Part shown: one piece after another, positions 15,408 through 23,750 of the stretch
Position numbering within the stretch: position 1 is the stretch's first letter
Layout: the number at the start of each line of letters is the position of its first letter
IMG/VR virus record: IMGVR_UViG_3300044813_000005
Location: 1-62,585 of that record
Origin: a virus
Reading direction: 5' to 3' (one strand)
DNA: 62,585 nucleotides
Notes under the pieces: model-generated
Told to the model about the DNA's origin: nothing
Database searches by the model: none
The model's input: only the letters and a program-made list of their open reading frames with translations
Made by a program: the position numbers and the translations under genes

Positions 15408-15668
15408 ATGGTGATAACGGGAAACGGAAACAGACTGGACACACTGACCGCGGCGCGGGTAGCCGTGCGGCTGTACGCGGACGGACGCACGTTCACGGAG
15501 ACGCTACTACTCGATCCGGACGACCGGACGGGTGGCGTGTGGGTGACGTATCGGGCCGACATCGGCGACCACGGCGACACATACCAGGTAGTGCTAACGG
15601 AAGCGCCGATGCCCACGGGCAAGGCGCACGAGCTCGCCGGCCTTGTGCTGGCGGGAAAGGTTGCATGA
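15408..15668 (+). CDS. Small hypothetical protein
   Basis: 86 aa from ATG at 15408; an ATG at 15399 is also possible. Beta-rich text LYADGRTFTETLLLDPDDRTGGVWVTYRADIG. Its stop overlaps the next start by ATGA. Function is unknown. Confidence 0.6.
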   Translation: MVITGNGNRLDTLTAARVAVRLYADGRTFTETLLLDPDDRTGGVWVTYRADIGDHGDTYQVVLTEAPMPTGKAHELAGLVLAGKVA

Positions 15669-15892
15669 TGCGACACCTAACGCTGACCGGCCTGTACGCC
15701 GGCCGCACGGTGTGCGGTCAGTCGAAGGATGGCGCGCAGGCTGTGCATGCGGTGTGGGCGCCGGAGTGGATGCTGACCGACGCTGACACGTGCGCGGCGT
15801 GCCGGCATGCGTGGGAGTGCGAGTCGGACCCATGCGAGACGTGCGACACGATCACGATTGCGCCCGTGTTCCCAGCGATGGTGACCGCGTGA
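15665..15892 (+). CDS. Small cysteine-rich protein
   Basis: 75 aa, coupled on both sides. CAAC...CESDPCETC gives a probable zinc finger. It starts MMRHLTLTGLYAGRTVCGQ, like other small zinc-binding phage proteins. Function is unknown. Confidence 0.6.
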   Translation: MMRHLTLTGLYAGRTVCGQSKDGAQAVHAVWAPEWMLTDADTCAACRHAWECESDPCETCDTITIAPVFPAMVTA

Positions 15893-16167
15893 CCGCCCCG
15901 GCGTATGCCCGGCCGGCCGCCGTGCCGGCTGTGATGCCACGGTGGGACTGGCGCGACGCCGAGCTGTACGGCCGGGAATGGCTGGCCGGGCTGCGGCGGC
16001 GCCGGCCGACCGTGGCGCTGGCGTTGACGACGGCGGCGGCCGTGCTGCTGGCCGTGGTGCTGCTGCTGGCCCTGTCCGCGGCGGTCGGGCTGTGGCCGTT
16101 GTGGGCGGTACGGCGGTCGCTACGGGCACGGAGAGCGCCGGCCGTAGGGACGCCCGCTGAGGAGTAA
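15889..16167 (+). CDS. Small membrane protein
   Basis: 92 aa with a GTG start overlapping the previous stop. A single long hydrophobic segment at about residues 47-75 (ALALTTAAAVLLAVVLLLAL) is flanked by Arg-rich ends, so it is probably a bitopic membrane protein. Last gene of the plus cluster. Confidence 0.65.
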   Translation: MTAPAYARPAAVPAVMPRWDWRDAELYGREWLAGLRRRRPTVALALTTAAAVLLAVVLLLALSAAVGLWPLWAVRRSLRARRAPAVGTPAEE

Positions 16168-16173
16168 CGCGCG

Positions 16174-16707
16174 CTAGGCGAATGCTGCTAGGTACTCGCG
16201 CGCGACCACGATCCAGGCATCCTCTTCCAGCAGTCCTAGCCGTGTGTTGCACCGCGTGCAGAGCGCACCGCGCACCGTGCCCGCGGCGTGGCTGTGGTCC
16301 AGCTCGGTCGCCTGCCTGTCACGGCACAGCCAGCACGCACCGGCGTACCGCCCGCGTAGCGCATCCCACTGCGCCTGCGTCACGCCGTAACGCTTCATCC
16401 GATGCTTCGCCGCACGGTCCGGCGCGCACGTCTGGCACCAGCGCATCGCGCTATGGAACGGCGCGTAGCTCGCGCCACAGCCCTCGCAGACCTTTTCCGG
16501 CCCGAACGGCTCTCGCGGCCCGACCCGCGGTACGGCCATCCGGCCACGGCGGGCCATCTCTGCCGGCGTAGCGCGTTCCCTCGCGGCTCTGACCAGGCAG
16601 TCGTTGGAGCACATCGTCCGGCTCGCGTTGCGGTAGTGCTTGACGAACACCTTGCCGCATGGCCCGTAGGCGCAGTCGGCGTAGCGGACGGTGCAGTACG
16701 GTTTCAT
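16174..16707 (-). CDS. Recombination endonuclease VII-like protein
   Basis: 177 aa from ATG at 16707; GTG at 16737 is possible. N-terminal cysteine pairs form treble-clef-like knuckles. The C-terminal domain has RYGVTQAQWDALRGRYAGAC, C-x2-C, ATELDHSHAAG and GALCTRCNTRLGLLEE, matching the Endo VII/HNH fold with the DH pair. Endo VII enzymes resolve branched DNA before packaging. It could also be a free-standing homing endonuclease. Confidence 0.8.
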   Translation of the reverse strand: MKPYCTVRYADCAYGPCGKVFVKHYRNASRTMCSNDCLVRAARERATPAEMARRGRMAVPRVGPREPFGPEKVCEGCGASYAPFHSAMRWCQTCAPDRAAKHRMKRYGVTQAQWDALRGRYAGACWLCRDRQATELDHSHAAGTVRGALCTRCNTRLGLLEEDAWIVVAREYLAAFA

Positions 16708-16737
16708 CCTGTCGGCCTGCTCTCTCAGGTTGACCAC

Positions 16738-16983
16738 GCCCCCGGACGGTTGCCGCCGTCGCGGGGGTTCCTTGCTCTGATTCTACTACTCGCGCAGTCC
16801 CTTTATATATTTTCCGGCCCTATAGCCCCGGCCGTCCCTTCATGCGTCATGTACCTGGCAGGTCATGTAGCGCCGGGCGTCATGTAGCAGAGGCTGGCAC
16901 GGAGGGGCAGGCACCTCATGTGGGGGACGCTGCCACGGAGGCAGGCCGGACGTTTGGGATTGCTTTCCTAATCCGGCGGGCTT
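16738..16983. other. Intergenic region with AT-rich island and direct repeats
   Basis: No gene is seen. It holds CTTTATATATTTT at 16801-16813, the most AT-rich stretch noticed, and three GTCATGTA repeats. It lies between two endonuclease genes of the same strand. Confidence 0.55.
16846..16886 (+). repeat. Iteron-like GTCATGTA repeats
   Basis: GTCATGTA at 16846-16853, 16862-16869 and 16879-16886, spaced 16 and 17 bp, with a degenerate CTCATGTG near 16916. Regular spacing beside an AT-rich island is the look of a replication origin or a cooperative operator. Confidence 0.5.
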
Positions 16984-17358
16984 TCAGAAACGGACCCCCC
17001 AGGAGGGGTCACGGCCGAACGTGTGCTCCTCAAGTGCGCCGCGGCGGGAGTGACACGGCCGGCACCGGGCCTGCAAGTGTTCGTCGGCATCGGGATGTTC
17101 GACGCCGGCGGCGACCAGCGCACGCCGGGAGACGGGGGCGTGGTCGGCTTCGGTCGCGGGGGCGCCGCAGTCGACGCAAGTGGAGTGACGCTTGAGGTAC
17201 GACCCGCGGATGAGCTTCCATTTGGGGCCGTACCCGCGGGCCGCCGCGGAGCCTCGGTTCCGTTCGAACGCCTGCCGGTGGTCGGGGCACCGTCCGCCGC
17301 CGGGGACGAGCTCCGAACAGGTGGGGTGGGTGCAGGGCGTGGACGGCTTGCGCGGCAT
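16984..17358 (-). CDS. HNH endonuclease
   Basis: 124 aa. HSTCVDCGAPATEADHAPVSRR carries the first zinc pair and the DH of the HNH motif, and RCRPCHSRR the second pair and the last His. The C-terminus FGRDPSWGVRF is typical of HNH proteins that work with phage terminases. It ends the early minus operon and may assist DNA cutting at packaging. Confidence 0.8.
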   Translation of the reverse strand: MPRKPSTPCTHPTCSELVPGGGRCPDHRQAFERNRGSAAARGYGPKWKLIRGSYLKRHSTCVDCGAPATEADHAPVSRRALVAAGVEHPDADEHLQARCRPCHSRRGALEEHTFGRDPSWGVRF

Positions 17359-17359
17359 G

Positions 17360-17560
17360 TCAGCGTTTCTTGCCGATCCCCGGATATTTGCGGGCGACCT
17401 TCGCGCGGACGGCTTTCTTCTGCGCCGGCGTGCCGTGCCTGGCGACCATCGACAGTGCGGCCCGAGCGTGGGTCCGGTCGTGGATGGGATACCGGCGGCC
17501 TGGCAGGGCGAAGTTAGACGCCTTGACGCGGGACCTGCCCTTAGCCGTGAGCTTCGCCAT
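17360..17560 (-). CDS. Small basic conserved protein
   Basis: 66 aa with GGGAGG before ATG. It contains ASNFALPGRRYPIHDRTHARAALSMVARHGTPAQKKAV, a motif found in many phage and prophage small proteins (DUF6582-like by memory). Very basic. Function is unknown. Confidence 0.7.
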   Translation of the reverse strand: MAKLTAKGRSRVKASNFALPGRRYPIHDRTHARAALSMVARHGTPAQKKAVRAKVARKYPGIGKKR

Positions 17561-17786
17561 CGTGCCTCCCGACGTCCCGGTGAGCGCAGTCCCTCGCCTG
17601 ACATCCGCACCAGTCGGCCAGGCACAGCCGGTGGTCCCCGTTGGCGCAGTCGATCGACGCGCCTTTCACGGCCACCGCACCGTCCGGATGCACGTCGCGG
17701 GCGGGGCTGCGTGGCACGTACCGGTCGGGTATCCGCTCCGGCCCGATGTCGTTGTTGTACGGGCGGGCCGCGGTCCAGTGGGTCAT
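17541..17786 (-). CDS. Small cysteine/histidine-rich protein
   Basis: 81 aa. CANGDHRLCLADWCGCQARDC suggests a zinc-binding fold. It overlaps the previous start by ATGA and the next gene by 20 bp. Function is unknown. Confidence 0.55.
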   Translation of the reverse strand: MTHWTAARPYNNDIGPERIPDRYVPRSPARDVHPDGAVAVKGASIDCANGDHRLCLADWCGCQARDCAHRDVGRHDGEAHG

Positions 17787-17965
17787 GTGCGCGACAGGTG
17801 CGCGAACACCCTGAGGACTGCGGCGGCGTCGCCGTCAATGGCGGCGTAGATGCGGTCAGGCTTCGGCATGACAGCCTGACGCAGCCCGTCGAGCGCCTTG
17901 TCGAGCCCTTCCGGGTCGTCGTCCATCAGGTCGTCCGAATATTCGAAGACGATGACCATGCTCAT
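17783..17965 (-). CDS. Small acidic hypothetical protein
   Basis: 60 aa from ATG at 17965. An acidic centre (DDLMDDDPEGLDKAL) precedes a helical end. It is coupled by ATGA on both sides. Function is unknown. Confidence 0.55.
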   Translation of the reverse strand: MSMVIVFEYSDDLMDDDPEGLDKALDGLRQAVMPKPDRIYAAIDGDAAAVLRVFAHLSRT

Positions 17966-18144
17966 GTCAGCTCCCACCAGTCGTCACGCCCGTCGCCGGT
18001 CAGGTGGACGCCGACGAGGCGCGGTGCACGGTGTGCCCGCCACCACAACTCGATCCACATGGGGCGGAGTTCGACTTGCTGCCCGCAGGCGGCGCACCAC
18101 AGGGCGACCCGGTCGAGACGGGCGCGAGTCATCGTCTCAGGCAT
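17962..18144 (-). CDS. Small hypothetical protein, Trp-rich
   Basis: 60 aa from ATG at 18144, or ATG at 18132. One CxxC (WCAACGQ) and several Trp residues near the C-terminus. Coupled in the operon. Function is unknown. Confidence 0.5.
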   Translation of the reverse strand: MPETMTRARLDRVALWCAACGQQVELRPMWIELWWRAHRAPRLVGVHLTGDGRDDWWELT

Positions 18145-18271
18145 CGAGCCGTCGTACCTCGCGCAACCCGCACGCCCCGCACTCGCGGCTCTGGGACCTG
18201 CCGTCGCGGCTGAGCTGCCACACGGACCAGACGTGCGGCGTGAACAGGAAGCACCACGGCCGCCTAGCCAT
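18137..18271 (-). CDS. Small zinc-finger-like protein
   Basis: 44 aa: MARRPWCFLFTPHVWSVWQL, then a CGAC pair near the C-terminus. The stop overlaps the next gene's start region. Coding is inferred from tight packing and the CxxC. Confidence 0.4.
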   Translation of the reverse strand: MARRPWCFLFTPHVWSVWQLSRDGRSQSRECGACGLREVRRLDA

Positions 18272-18274
18272 CGG

Positions 18275-18469
18275 TCATCCGGCGTAGAGGCTGCCGAGCC
18301 GGCGGGCCTGCCGGATGTCAGTCTTCGTGTAACCGTGCGCCAGTAGCCAGTCCCGCCATAGTCGGTCGCCGATGGGCGGGTCGTCGATGCGCTGGCGGCG
18401 GCGCTCGTTGCGGGCATTGCACCAGCCGCAGTGGCAGTTGCGGGCGCCGTAGTGGCGGGGACGGTCCAC
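18275..18469 (-). CDS. Small CxCxxC protein
   Basis: 64 aa. RHYGARNCHCGWCNARNERRR at the N-terminus is a compact zinc-knuckle motif seen in actinophage small proteins. A helical, basic C-terminus follows. First gene after the 387-bp gap. Function is unknown. Confidence 0.6.
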   Translation of the reverse strand: MDRPRHYGARNCHCGWCNARNERRRQRIDDPPIGDRLWRDWLLAHGYTKTDIRQARRLGSLYAG

Positions 18470-18856
18470 GGCGCACCCCCGAGGTCAGCTCAGGAATCTA
18501 GCGTTTCTATGCTTGGCCAACTCGGCGGGCGTCCACGCTCAGACGGTCAGGTCACACCCACTCTGACCTGCGGTTTTGCCACTGGCCAACTTCGGCTCGT
18601 TACGCTCCGATTTCAGGGTCTACGTCGCGTTCCCGCTTTCACGGTTTGCCCATCCCGTCGGAGCAAGCGGGGCGATTAGAGCCGCGTCAGAGTCGGGAGC
18701 GGCCACCGGCCCACACTTTCCCGGCACCGGTGGGGTGTGTGCCGGGCGCAGCCGGCGGGCTTGGCTGCCACAGATCGCGGACGGACAACACGCGACGGTA
18801 AGATGGTCGGCGCTCACTCACTCTCTGTCAAGTCGGGCGCGTTCGGCGTGTCGCCG
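18470..18856. other. Intergenic gap within the early operon
   Basis: I find no convincing gene, tRNA or hairpin. It is the largest break in the otherwise ATGA-coupled early operon, so a promoter for the genes to its left is plausible, but no clear -10/-35 pair stands out. Confidence 0.4.
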
Positions 18857-19159
18857 TCAGTCCGGCCATTCGGCGTAGTGGCAGTTCGAGCGGGCGTCAT
18901 AGCCGACCAGCCGGTAGATCACCTTCCGGTTCGCGCCGTTGATGGTGAGCACGCCGTCGACCAGGCTGGCCCACGTATCGTCGCGTATCTGCGCAGCTTG
19001 GATGTCGCGGAGCAGGTCGACGGTGATCAGGATTCGCGGGTCGGCGCGGTCGACCCAAATGGGGCCGTCGTCAATCCGGGTGAGGACACATTCGCCTACG
19101 GAGCCAGGCGTCCATGCGTCGGGGTATCCGAACGGATGACTGTCGCAGCAGTCGCTCAC
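18857..19159 (-). CDS. Hypothetical protein
   Basis: 100 aa. N-terminal CCDSHPFGYPDAWTP, then beta-like text (DPRILITVDLL; DGVLTINGANRKVIYRLVGY). Its start overlaps the next stop. Function is unknown. Confidence 0.6.
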   Translation of the reverse strand: MSDCCDSHPFGYPDAWTPGSVGECVLTRIDDGPIWVDRADPRILITVDLLRDIQAAQIRDDTWASLVDGVLTINGANRKVIYRLVGYDARSNCHYAEWPD

Positions 19160-19350
19160 GCCGTGTCCTTCCGGTGTCGCCGACCGAGGTGTTCCATCAC
19201 CTGCGCGACCTCATGCAGGTCGTACAGCCGCCGGTTGTGGGTGCCGTGGGCGACGATCCGGCCCTCCGCCATCCACCGGCGCAGGGTGCTGGCAGGCAGG
19301 CCGGACCAGGCGACTGCTTGGTGGATGGTGACCAGCGGCCGTCGGGGCAC
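19156..19350 (-). CDS. MerR/excisionase-type HTH protein
   Basis: 64 aa with a GTG start. VTIHQAVAWSGLPASTLRRWMAEGRIVAHG is a winged-helix MerR/HTH_17 pattern, followed by YDLHEVAQVM. Such small proteins act as excisionases or small regulators. If the integrase needs a directionality factor, this is the best candidate, though it lies 13 kb away. Confidence 0.7.
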   Translation of the reverse strand: MPRRPLVTIHQAVAWSGLPASTLRRWMAEGRIVAHGTHNRRLYDLHEVAQVMEHLGRRHRKDTA

Positions 19351-19428
19351 AGACGTAGGGTAGCGATCATGGCGGCGGGTCCGGGTACTCCGACGCCAGC
19401 GGTAGTTGAGGCTCGTCCCGGGGGGCGG

Positions 19429-19653
19429 TCACGGTCGGACCTCCCAAACTTCGGCGACAGCGCCGTCCTCCCGATACTCAAACCGGCCTGCTGGCACCGC
19501 GACAGCCCCCTCCGTAGGTCCGTCAGGCCTCCACACCGTCGGAATGGTCGCCCGGTCATACCAGCGCCCGTCTAGGTCGGCGGGGAGGAAGCCGTCGGGC
19601 AGTCCGACGCCGGGACGGATGACAACGTAATCGGGCAGCCACTCGCGGGTCAT
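19429..19653 (-). CDS. Hypothetical protein
   Basis: 74 aa from ATG at 19653. Beta-rich, with YVVIRPGVGLPDGFLPADL and RFEYREDGAVAEVWEV. Coupled to the upstream gene by ATGA. Function is unknown. Confidence 0.6.
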   Translation of the reverse strand: MTREWLPDYVVIRPGVGLPDGFLPADLDGRWYDRATIPTVWRPDGPTEGAVAVPAGRFEYREDGAVAEVWEVRP

Positions 19654-20372
19654 GCCGACTTCCTTTCCGCCTGATCGATGGCGGTCGCCAGCGACGGGAA
19701 ATGCTCCCACTCCCACGACTGCCCGCACGCCCGGCACTTCACCACGTCGGCGCGGGCCAGCATCCGCAGCATCGACCCGCACCGCACCCCGTCGACGATC
19801 GCGGGGCACGGGCCGACGACGACGACCGGCTCCCGACCTTCCCGGGCGACCCGCATCGCCGCGTGGACGGCGCGGACTTCGGCGGCGAACTCGTCGAACG
19901 CCGGGTGCTCGTCGGCCGCCCAGTCGAGGTGCGCGTCGAGGAACCGCACGATGGCGCCGAGCGCGGTCCGCAGGTCCGGCCACGTCCCGGTGACCGCCCA
20001 GCCGCGCAGGTCCCGCCAGTCCCGCTCCCACGTCTCCAAGGCGGCGAACACGGGCGTTGCGCCGATCTGGTCGTCGCAGTGGCCGCGGGGATGGGTGCTG
20101 CCGGGGCCGCGCAGGTTCAGCACATCCAGCCGGCCGGGGATCGGCGCCTCCCGGCTGCCGCTGACGCGCGGTGCCTTGTTGCCGGAACCGGCGGTGAGCT
20201 CCCGCTCGAGGCCGTCGTACATGGCGGGGAGCTCGAGGAGCACCTGCCGGAGCCGCCGGCGGCAGCCTTCACAGACGGGCCGTTCGTCGCCGACGTGGCC
20301 GGTGCAGCCGGGGCGGCAAAGTGAGCACTTGCACGGGTTGGCGTCGGGGTTGGTCGGCTCAGCCACCGTCAT
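19650..20372 (-). CDS. Zinc-finger-rich phage protein
   Basis: 240 aa. N-terminal CKCSLCRPGCTGHVG...CEGC cysteines are followed by a helical middle (LETWERDWRDLRGWAVTG), then GPCPAIVDGVRCGSMLR and CRACGQSWEW, a C-terminal zinc ribbon. Proteins of this layout are common in actinobacterial prophages. It may bind nucleic acid. Role is unknown. Confidence 0.65.
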   Translation of the reverse strand: MTVAEPTNPDANPCKCSLCRPGCTGHVGDERPVCEGCRRRLRQVLLELPAMYDGLERELTAGSGNKAPRVSGSREAPIPGRLDVLNLRGPGSTHPRGHCDDQIGATPVFAALETWERDWRDLRGWAVTGTWPDLRTALGAIVRFLDAHLDWAADEHPAFDEFAAEVRAVHAAMRVAREGREPVVVVGPCPAIVDGVRCGSMLRMLARADVVKCRACGQSWEWEHFPSLATAIDQAERKSA

Positions 20373-20503
20373 GGGTGGCCTCCGCCAGTATTTGCCCCGT
20401 CCGGGCCGCTCAGCGCGCCGTCAGGCGATTGCGGGCCCGTTCCGGGTGTCCGTGTAACCCATGAGCGTGGCCGGGTGCGGTCTGGGGGCTTCTGGGCGGT
20501 CAT
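20369..20503 (-). CDS. Small proline-rich protein
   Basis: 44 aa, basic and rich in Pro and Gly. Its start overlaps the upstream stop and its stop overlaps the next start, both as ATGA, which supports it as a real coupled gene. Function is unknown. Confidence 0.45.
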   Translation of the reverse strand: MTAQKPPDRTRPRSWVTRTPGTGPQSPDGALSGPDGANTGGGHP

Positions 20504-20772
20504 GCGGCCGGGTCCGGGTACTCCGACGCCAGGTCGGCGTAGTCGGGACAGCGGCCACCCTCATGCGACCAGCGGTCGAGTCGGTTAGGCCAGTAGCACC
20601 AGTGATCGGGGCCGTGCCGGTCGAGCCGGGCCGACGCCGACACACACTGCCGCTCGACTTGAACCGCGAACTGCACGGTGTGAGGGCTTTGGAGGGTCTG
20701 CGCGTGGCGTGCCCGGTCCCGTTCGGCTTCGATGCGCGCCCGGAGCACATCCGGGGCGGGCAGGTCGCTCAC
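20500..20772 (-). CDS. Hypothetical protein
   Basis: 90 aa with a GTG start overlapping the upstream stop. It reads LRARIEAERDRARHAQ then HGPDHWCYWPNRLDRW. An alpha-helical start and an aromatic C-terminal half. Function is unknown. Confidence 0.6.
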   Translation of the reverse strand: MSDLPAPDVLRARIEAERDRARHAQTLQSPHTVQFAVQVERQCVSASARLDRHGPDHWCYWPNRLDRWSHEGGRCPDYADLASEYPDPAA

Positions 20773-20942
20773 AGCAGTCCGTTCTGCGTCACGGCGTCCA
20801 CCACGGTCCGCACGACCGGCCAGCAGCCGACGTGGCACGGCCGGTGCCACTCGTCGACGGTGAGGCACGGCTGGCCGCACACGTGGCAGTCGCCGACCGG
20901 GGTGCGGGTCGGGGTCCACGGGGCGAGGTGCGGGTGCGTCAT
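20769..20942 (-). CDS. Small zinc-finger protein
   Basis: 57 aa. CHVCGQPC and CHVGC give a probable zinc site. It begins just after the primase-helicase stop, coupled in the operon. Function is unknown. Confidence 0.6.
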   Translation of the reverse strand: MTHPHLAPWTPTRTPVGDCHVCGQPCLTVDEWHRPCHVGCWPVVRTVVDAVTQNGLL

Positions 20943-22480
20943 CACAGATCCTCCGCTCGGTAAGCAAGCCACGGCATCGTCGTCGCCGACCCACGGCGCA
21001 GGTGCCGAGGCCAAGCTCGCTCGTCCCTAGCGCCGCGCCACGGCACCAGGTCGACAAGGGAAACGGGTTCGTTCTCCGGCTGCCCTGACTCCGGCCGCAA
21101 CCCGTAGCCGAACTCCGGCCAGCGCAGATACAGCGATGAGCCGACGGGCCGGACAGACCGGTTCTTGCCCCACTCGCCGTGACCGGCGTGGGCTTCCAAC
21201 ATGACGGCGCAGTCGGCCTGGACGCGAGCCGCGTCGAGTGCGGCGACAACCCGTCGGGCCGTCTGTTCGTCGTTCGGGTTGTCTAGATGGAGCCGGTACA
21301 AGGGGCCGAGGATCAGCACGTCCGGGCGGTGGGCGATCACCCGCTCCAACAGCCACGCCGCGTCGTCGGCGCTGCAAAGGTCCACCCCTTCCGGCCGGAG
21401 GACGATCCGCAGATTCCCGGCAGGAACCGGGCGGTGGTACTGGGCAGCGGCGGCGTCGACCAGCGGCCGGTAGGCGCGGCGGTTCTGCCGCATGGTGTTC
21501 TCGCAGTCGATGACGAGAACCCGCAACGGGTCGAACTGGTCGAATGTGACGGGATGGATGCCGGCGGCGAAGCACACGGCCAGCATCCGCAGGTAGACGC
21601 TCTTGCCCAGCCCCTCGAAGCCGGTGAGCATGAACCGCTCGCCACGTTCCAGCAGGTTCGGGACGAGCCATTCGTAGTCAGGGTCAGGCGTGTCCAGCAG
21701 CGTATGCACGTCCGGGGCCAGGTCGGGCTGGATGGCCTTCTCGGGGGTGCGGGTCACGACGACCTGGTCCAGCGTCAACCCTGCGCCAAGGTGGGCGGCG
21801 ATGTCCTTGTGGGGGTCGGCGGCTTCCACGATCCACACCCGCCGGGCGACCCCTTCGAGGCTGGTGGCGATTGTGCGGGCGTGCGCCTGGCCGGGCTTGT
21901 CCTTGTCAGCGAAGATGGTGACGTCGGCCTCGGTGAACCAGATGGCGTATTCGGGTCGCCACTTCCCCGCCCCACCCGGATTACAGGTGGCGACCTTCCC
22001 GTGTGCGACGAGCGCGAGAGCGTCCTTCTCACCTTCGGTGATGCACACGGACCGGTCGTCCGCGACGGCATCGAGGAGTTCAGGGAGTCGGAACAGGACG
22101 CGGCGGGTGTCGCCTAGGGACCACCGCCATCCGGTCTTCGCGGTCGGGTCGGGCCGGCGTTGCGGGAACTGCTTGTCGAGGGTGCGGAGCACCTGGAACA
22201 GGAGCTGGCCGTATTCGTCGCGATAGTCGTAGACCGCGGTGGCGTCACCGTGCGGCGTCCACTCGGCGTGGCTGTCGGCCGGGCCGCGGAGGTCGAGGGC
22301 TTCGGCGACCGCGGTCTGGTCGCAGCCGGCGTGGCATTTCGCGAGCACCTTCCCGGCGTCGGTGACGGTGAGGGACAGCGACGGGTTGTGGTCGTCGTGG
22401 ACGGGACAGCGGGCGATCCACCCGACGCCGTTGCGCCGGAGCCCGTCGAGATGGCTGATGGTGTCGGGAAGCGTCGTCAT
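20942..22480 (-). CDS. Primase-helicase (zinc finger, Toprim, RepA-like ATPase)
   Basis: 512 aa from ATG at 22480. Residues 15-60 hold a CHC2-like zinc finger (CPVHDDHNPSLSL... KCHAGC). A Toprim domain follows (CITEGEKDA; IFADKDKPG). The C-terminal half is a RecA-like ATPase with Walker A GFEGLGKS, VLVIDCENT and Walker B DVLILGPLY. It should prime and unwind DNA during phage replication. It lies just downstream of the replication-initiator-like gene. Confidence 0.88.
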   Translation of the reverse strand: MTTLPDTISHLDGLRRNGVGWIARCPVHDDHNPSLSLTVTDAGKVLAKCHAGCDQTAVAEALDLRGPADSHAEWTPHGDATAVYDYRDEYGQLLFQVLRTLDKQFPQRRPDPTAKTGWRWSLGDTRRVLFRLPELLDAVADDRSVCITEGEKDALALVAHGKVATCNPGGAGKWRPEYAIWFTEADVTIFADKDKPGQAHARTIATSLEGVARRVWIVEAADPHKDIAAHLGAGLTLDQVVVTRTPEKAIQPDLAPDVHTLLDTPDPDYEWLVPNLLERGERFMLTGFEGLGKSVYLRMLAVCFAAGIHPVTFDQFDPLRVLVIDCENTMRQNRRAYRPLVDAAAAQYHRPVPAGNLRIVLRPEGVDLCSADDAAWLLERVIAHRPDVLILGPLYRLHLDNPNDEQTARRVVAALDAARVQADCAVMLEAHAGHGEWGKNRSVRPVGSSLYLRWPEFGYGLRPESGQPENEPVSLVDLVPWRGARDERAWPRHLRRGSATTMPWLAYRAEDL

Positions 22481-23217
22481 CAGTTGTTCCAGAAGTGCGA
22501 GGTGTGGCCCTGCTGCGCGGCGACGGGCTCGCGTTCGATGGTCCGCCGTAGCCAGTTCCGCCACGTCGCGGACCAGTCGAGCTTGATCCCGTCGCGGCCG
22601 GGTTTCGCGATCCAGTAGTCGACGAACCGCGGTTGCTCTCGTCTGGCGAGGGTGTCGCTGATGCCGTGGGCGCGTTGCCAGGCCAGGTCGTCGTCGTTCG
22701 GTTTCCAGTCGGGTTCGAGTCGGGTGCCGCGCTGGCGCGGCGGTTGTTCGGCTTGACTGGACTGGACTTCCTTCTTACCTACTTCCGTAACTACAGTGTA
22801 TTTAAGCGATTCCGTCCCCTCCATATCTCGGACTCCGTCCGGATTCCGAGCGGAATCCGCCTGGAGTCCGGTTGGATGCTGGAGGCGTTTCCGCTCCCGG
22901 TCGGTACGCAGCTTCCGGCCCCGCTCCTCTGCGGTTTCGTTGATCCGCGTCCACGAACGAACCTGGTACCCGCCGTCTACGCGAACCCAGAGCCCCTCGT
23001 TGACGAGCGCGTCGGCGCGACGGCGAACGTTCTTCAGGCCAGCTCCGATGTACCTCTCCATCTGTGTCTCGGTGAAGAAACCATCGCTGTCGGAGGTGGA
23101 AAGGAACGCGATCGCACGGCAGAACAGCAGCTCCGCAGCCTCACCAGCAGCGATGATCGCGTCATCACTGGCGTAGTTCGCGAGCAGTTTCCCGTATGCA
23201 CCGACCCTGCGCGGCAT
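22480..23217 (-). CDS. Replication initiator or helicase-loader-like protein
   Basis: 245 aa. The N-terminal part looks like a winged helix (ELLFCRAIAFLSTSDSDGFFTETQMERYIGAGLKNVRRRADALV). The C-terminal part has PNDDDLAWQRAHGI and FVDYWIAKPGRDGIKLDWSATWRNWLRR, as in DnaT or replisome-organizer proteins. The stop overlaps the primase-helicase start. A role in origin recognition or helicase recruitment is inferred. Confidence 0.75.
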   Translation of the reverse strand: MPRRVGAYGKLLANYASDDAIIAAGEAAELLFCRAIAFLSTSDSDGFFTETQMERYIGAGLKNVRRRADALVNEGLWVRVDGGYQVRSWTRINETAEERGRKLRTDRERKRLQHPTGLQADSARNPDGVRDMEGTESLKYTVVTEVGKKEVQSSQAEQPPRQRGTRLEPDWKPNDDDLAWQRAHGISDTLARREQPRFVDYWIAKPGRDGIKLDWSATWRNWLRRTIEREPVAAQQGHTSHFWNN

Positions 23218-23750
23218 CAGAACCGCCTCGGCGCGTGGGCCATCGGGAGGTAGCAGTCGCGCGGTTTGTCGGGGACGAGGCCGCTGTAGTACGTCTCGAT
23301 CTGCACGTCGGTCGACCAGCAGCGCCGGCAGTAGGACTCCCCAACCTCGTTGATGTCAGTGAACCCCCACAGGCGGCACCCGTCGCAGTTGGCGAGCCGC
23401 GGTGTCGGGTCGGACGGCCGGGCGCTCTCCCAGGCGGCCTCTCCGCGGGGTCCGGCGGGCCGTAGAACGACGACCTGGTACATGCGGGGGTACTCGTCGA
23501 GTGCGAGAAGTGCGGCGAGTTCTCGCGCTTTCCACAGCCGCTGATCCTGCGGTCCCTTCGCCTCGCAGTAGGTGCGAAGCGTCGGCAGGTAGAAGTCGGG
23601 GTCGTAGACCGCCCCGGAAGGGAACCGAACCGGGTCGGGTTCGTACTCGAAATAGACCTCAAGCTCGGTGAGCATGGCCGCCCAATCGGCCTCAAGTCTC
23701 GAACGGTAGGACACGCCGTTGTAGGTGGTCGGGACCGCGGTAATAGTCAT
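23217..23750 (-). CDS. PD-(D/E)XK family nuclease
   Basis: 177 aa from ATG at 23750. YRSRLEADWAAMLTEL, then FEYEP, YDPDFYLPTLRTYCEAKG place E, D and the E-x-K of a restriction-like core in the right order. C-terminal CDGC...CRRC forms a zinc site. It is likely a DNA repair, recombination or host-DNA nuclease. Coupled in the replication operon. Confidence 0.75.
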   Translation of the reverse strand: MTITAVPTTYNGVSYRSRLEADWAAMLTELEVYFEYEPDPVRFPSGAVYDPDFYLPTLRTYCEAKGPQDQRLWKARELAALLALDEYPRMYQVVVLRPAGPRGEAAWESARPSDPTPRLANCDGCRLWGFTDINEVGESYCRRCWSTDVQIETYYSGLVPDKPRDCYLPMAHAPRRF

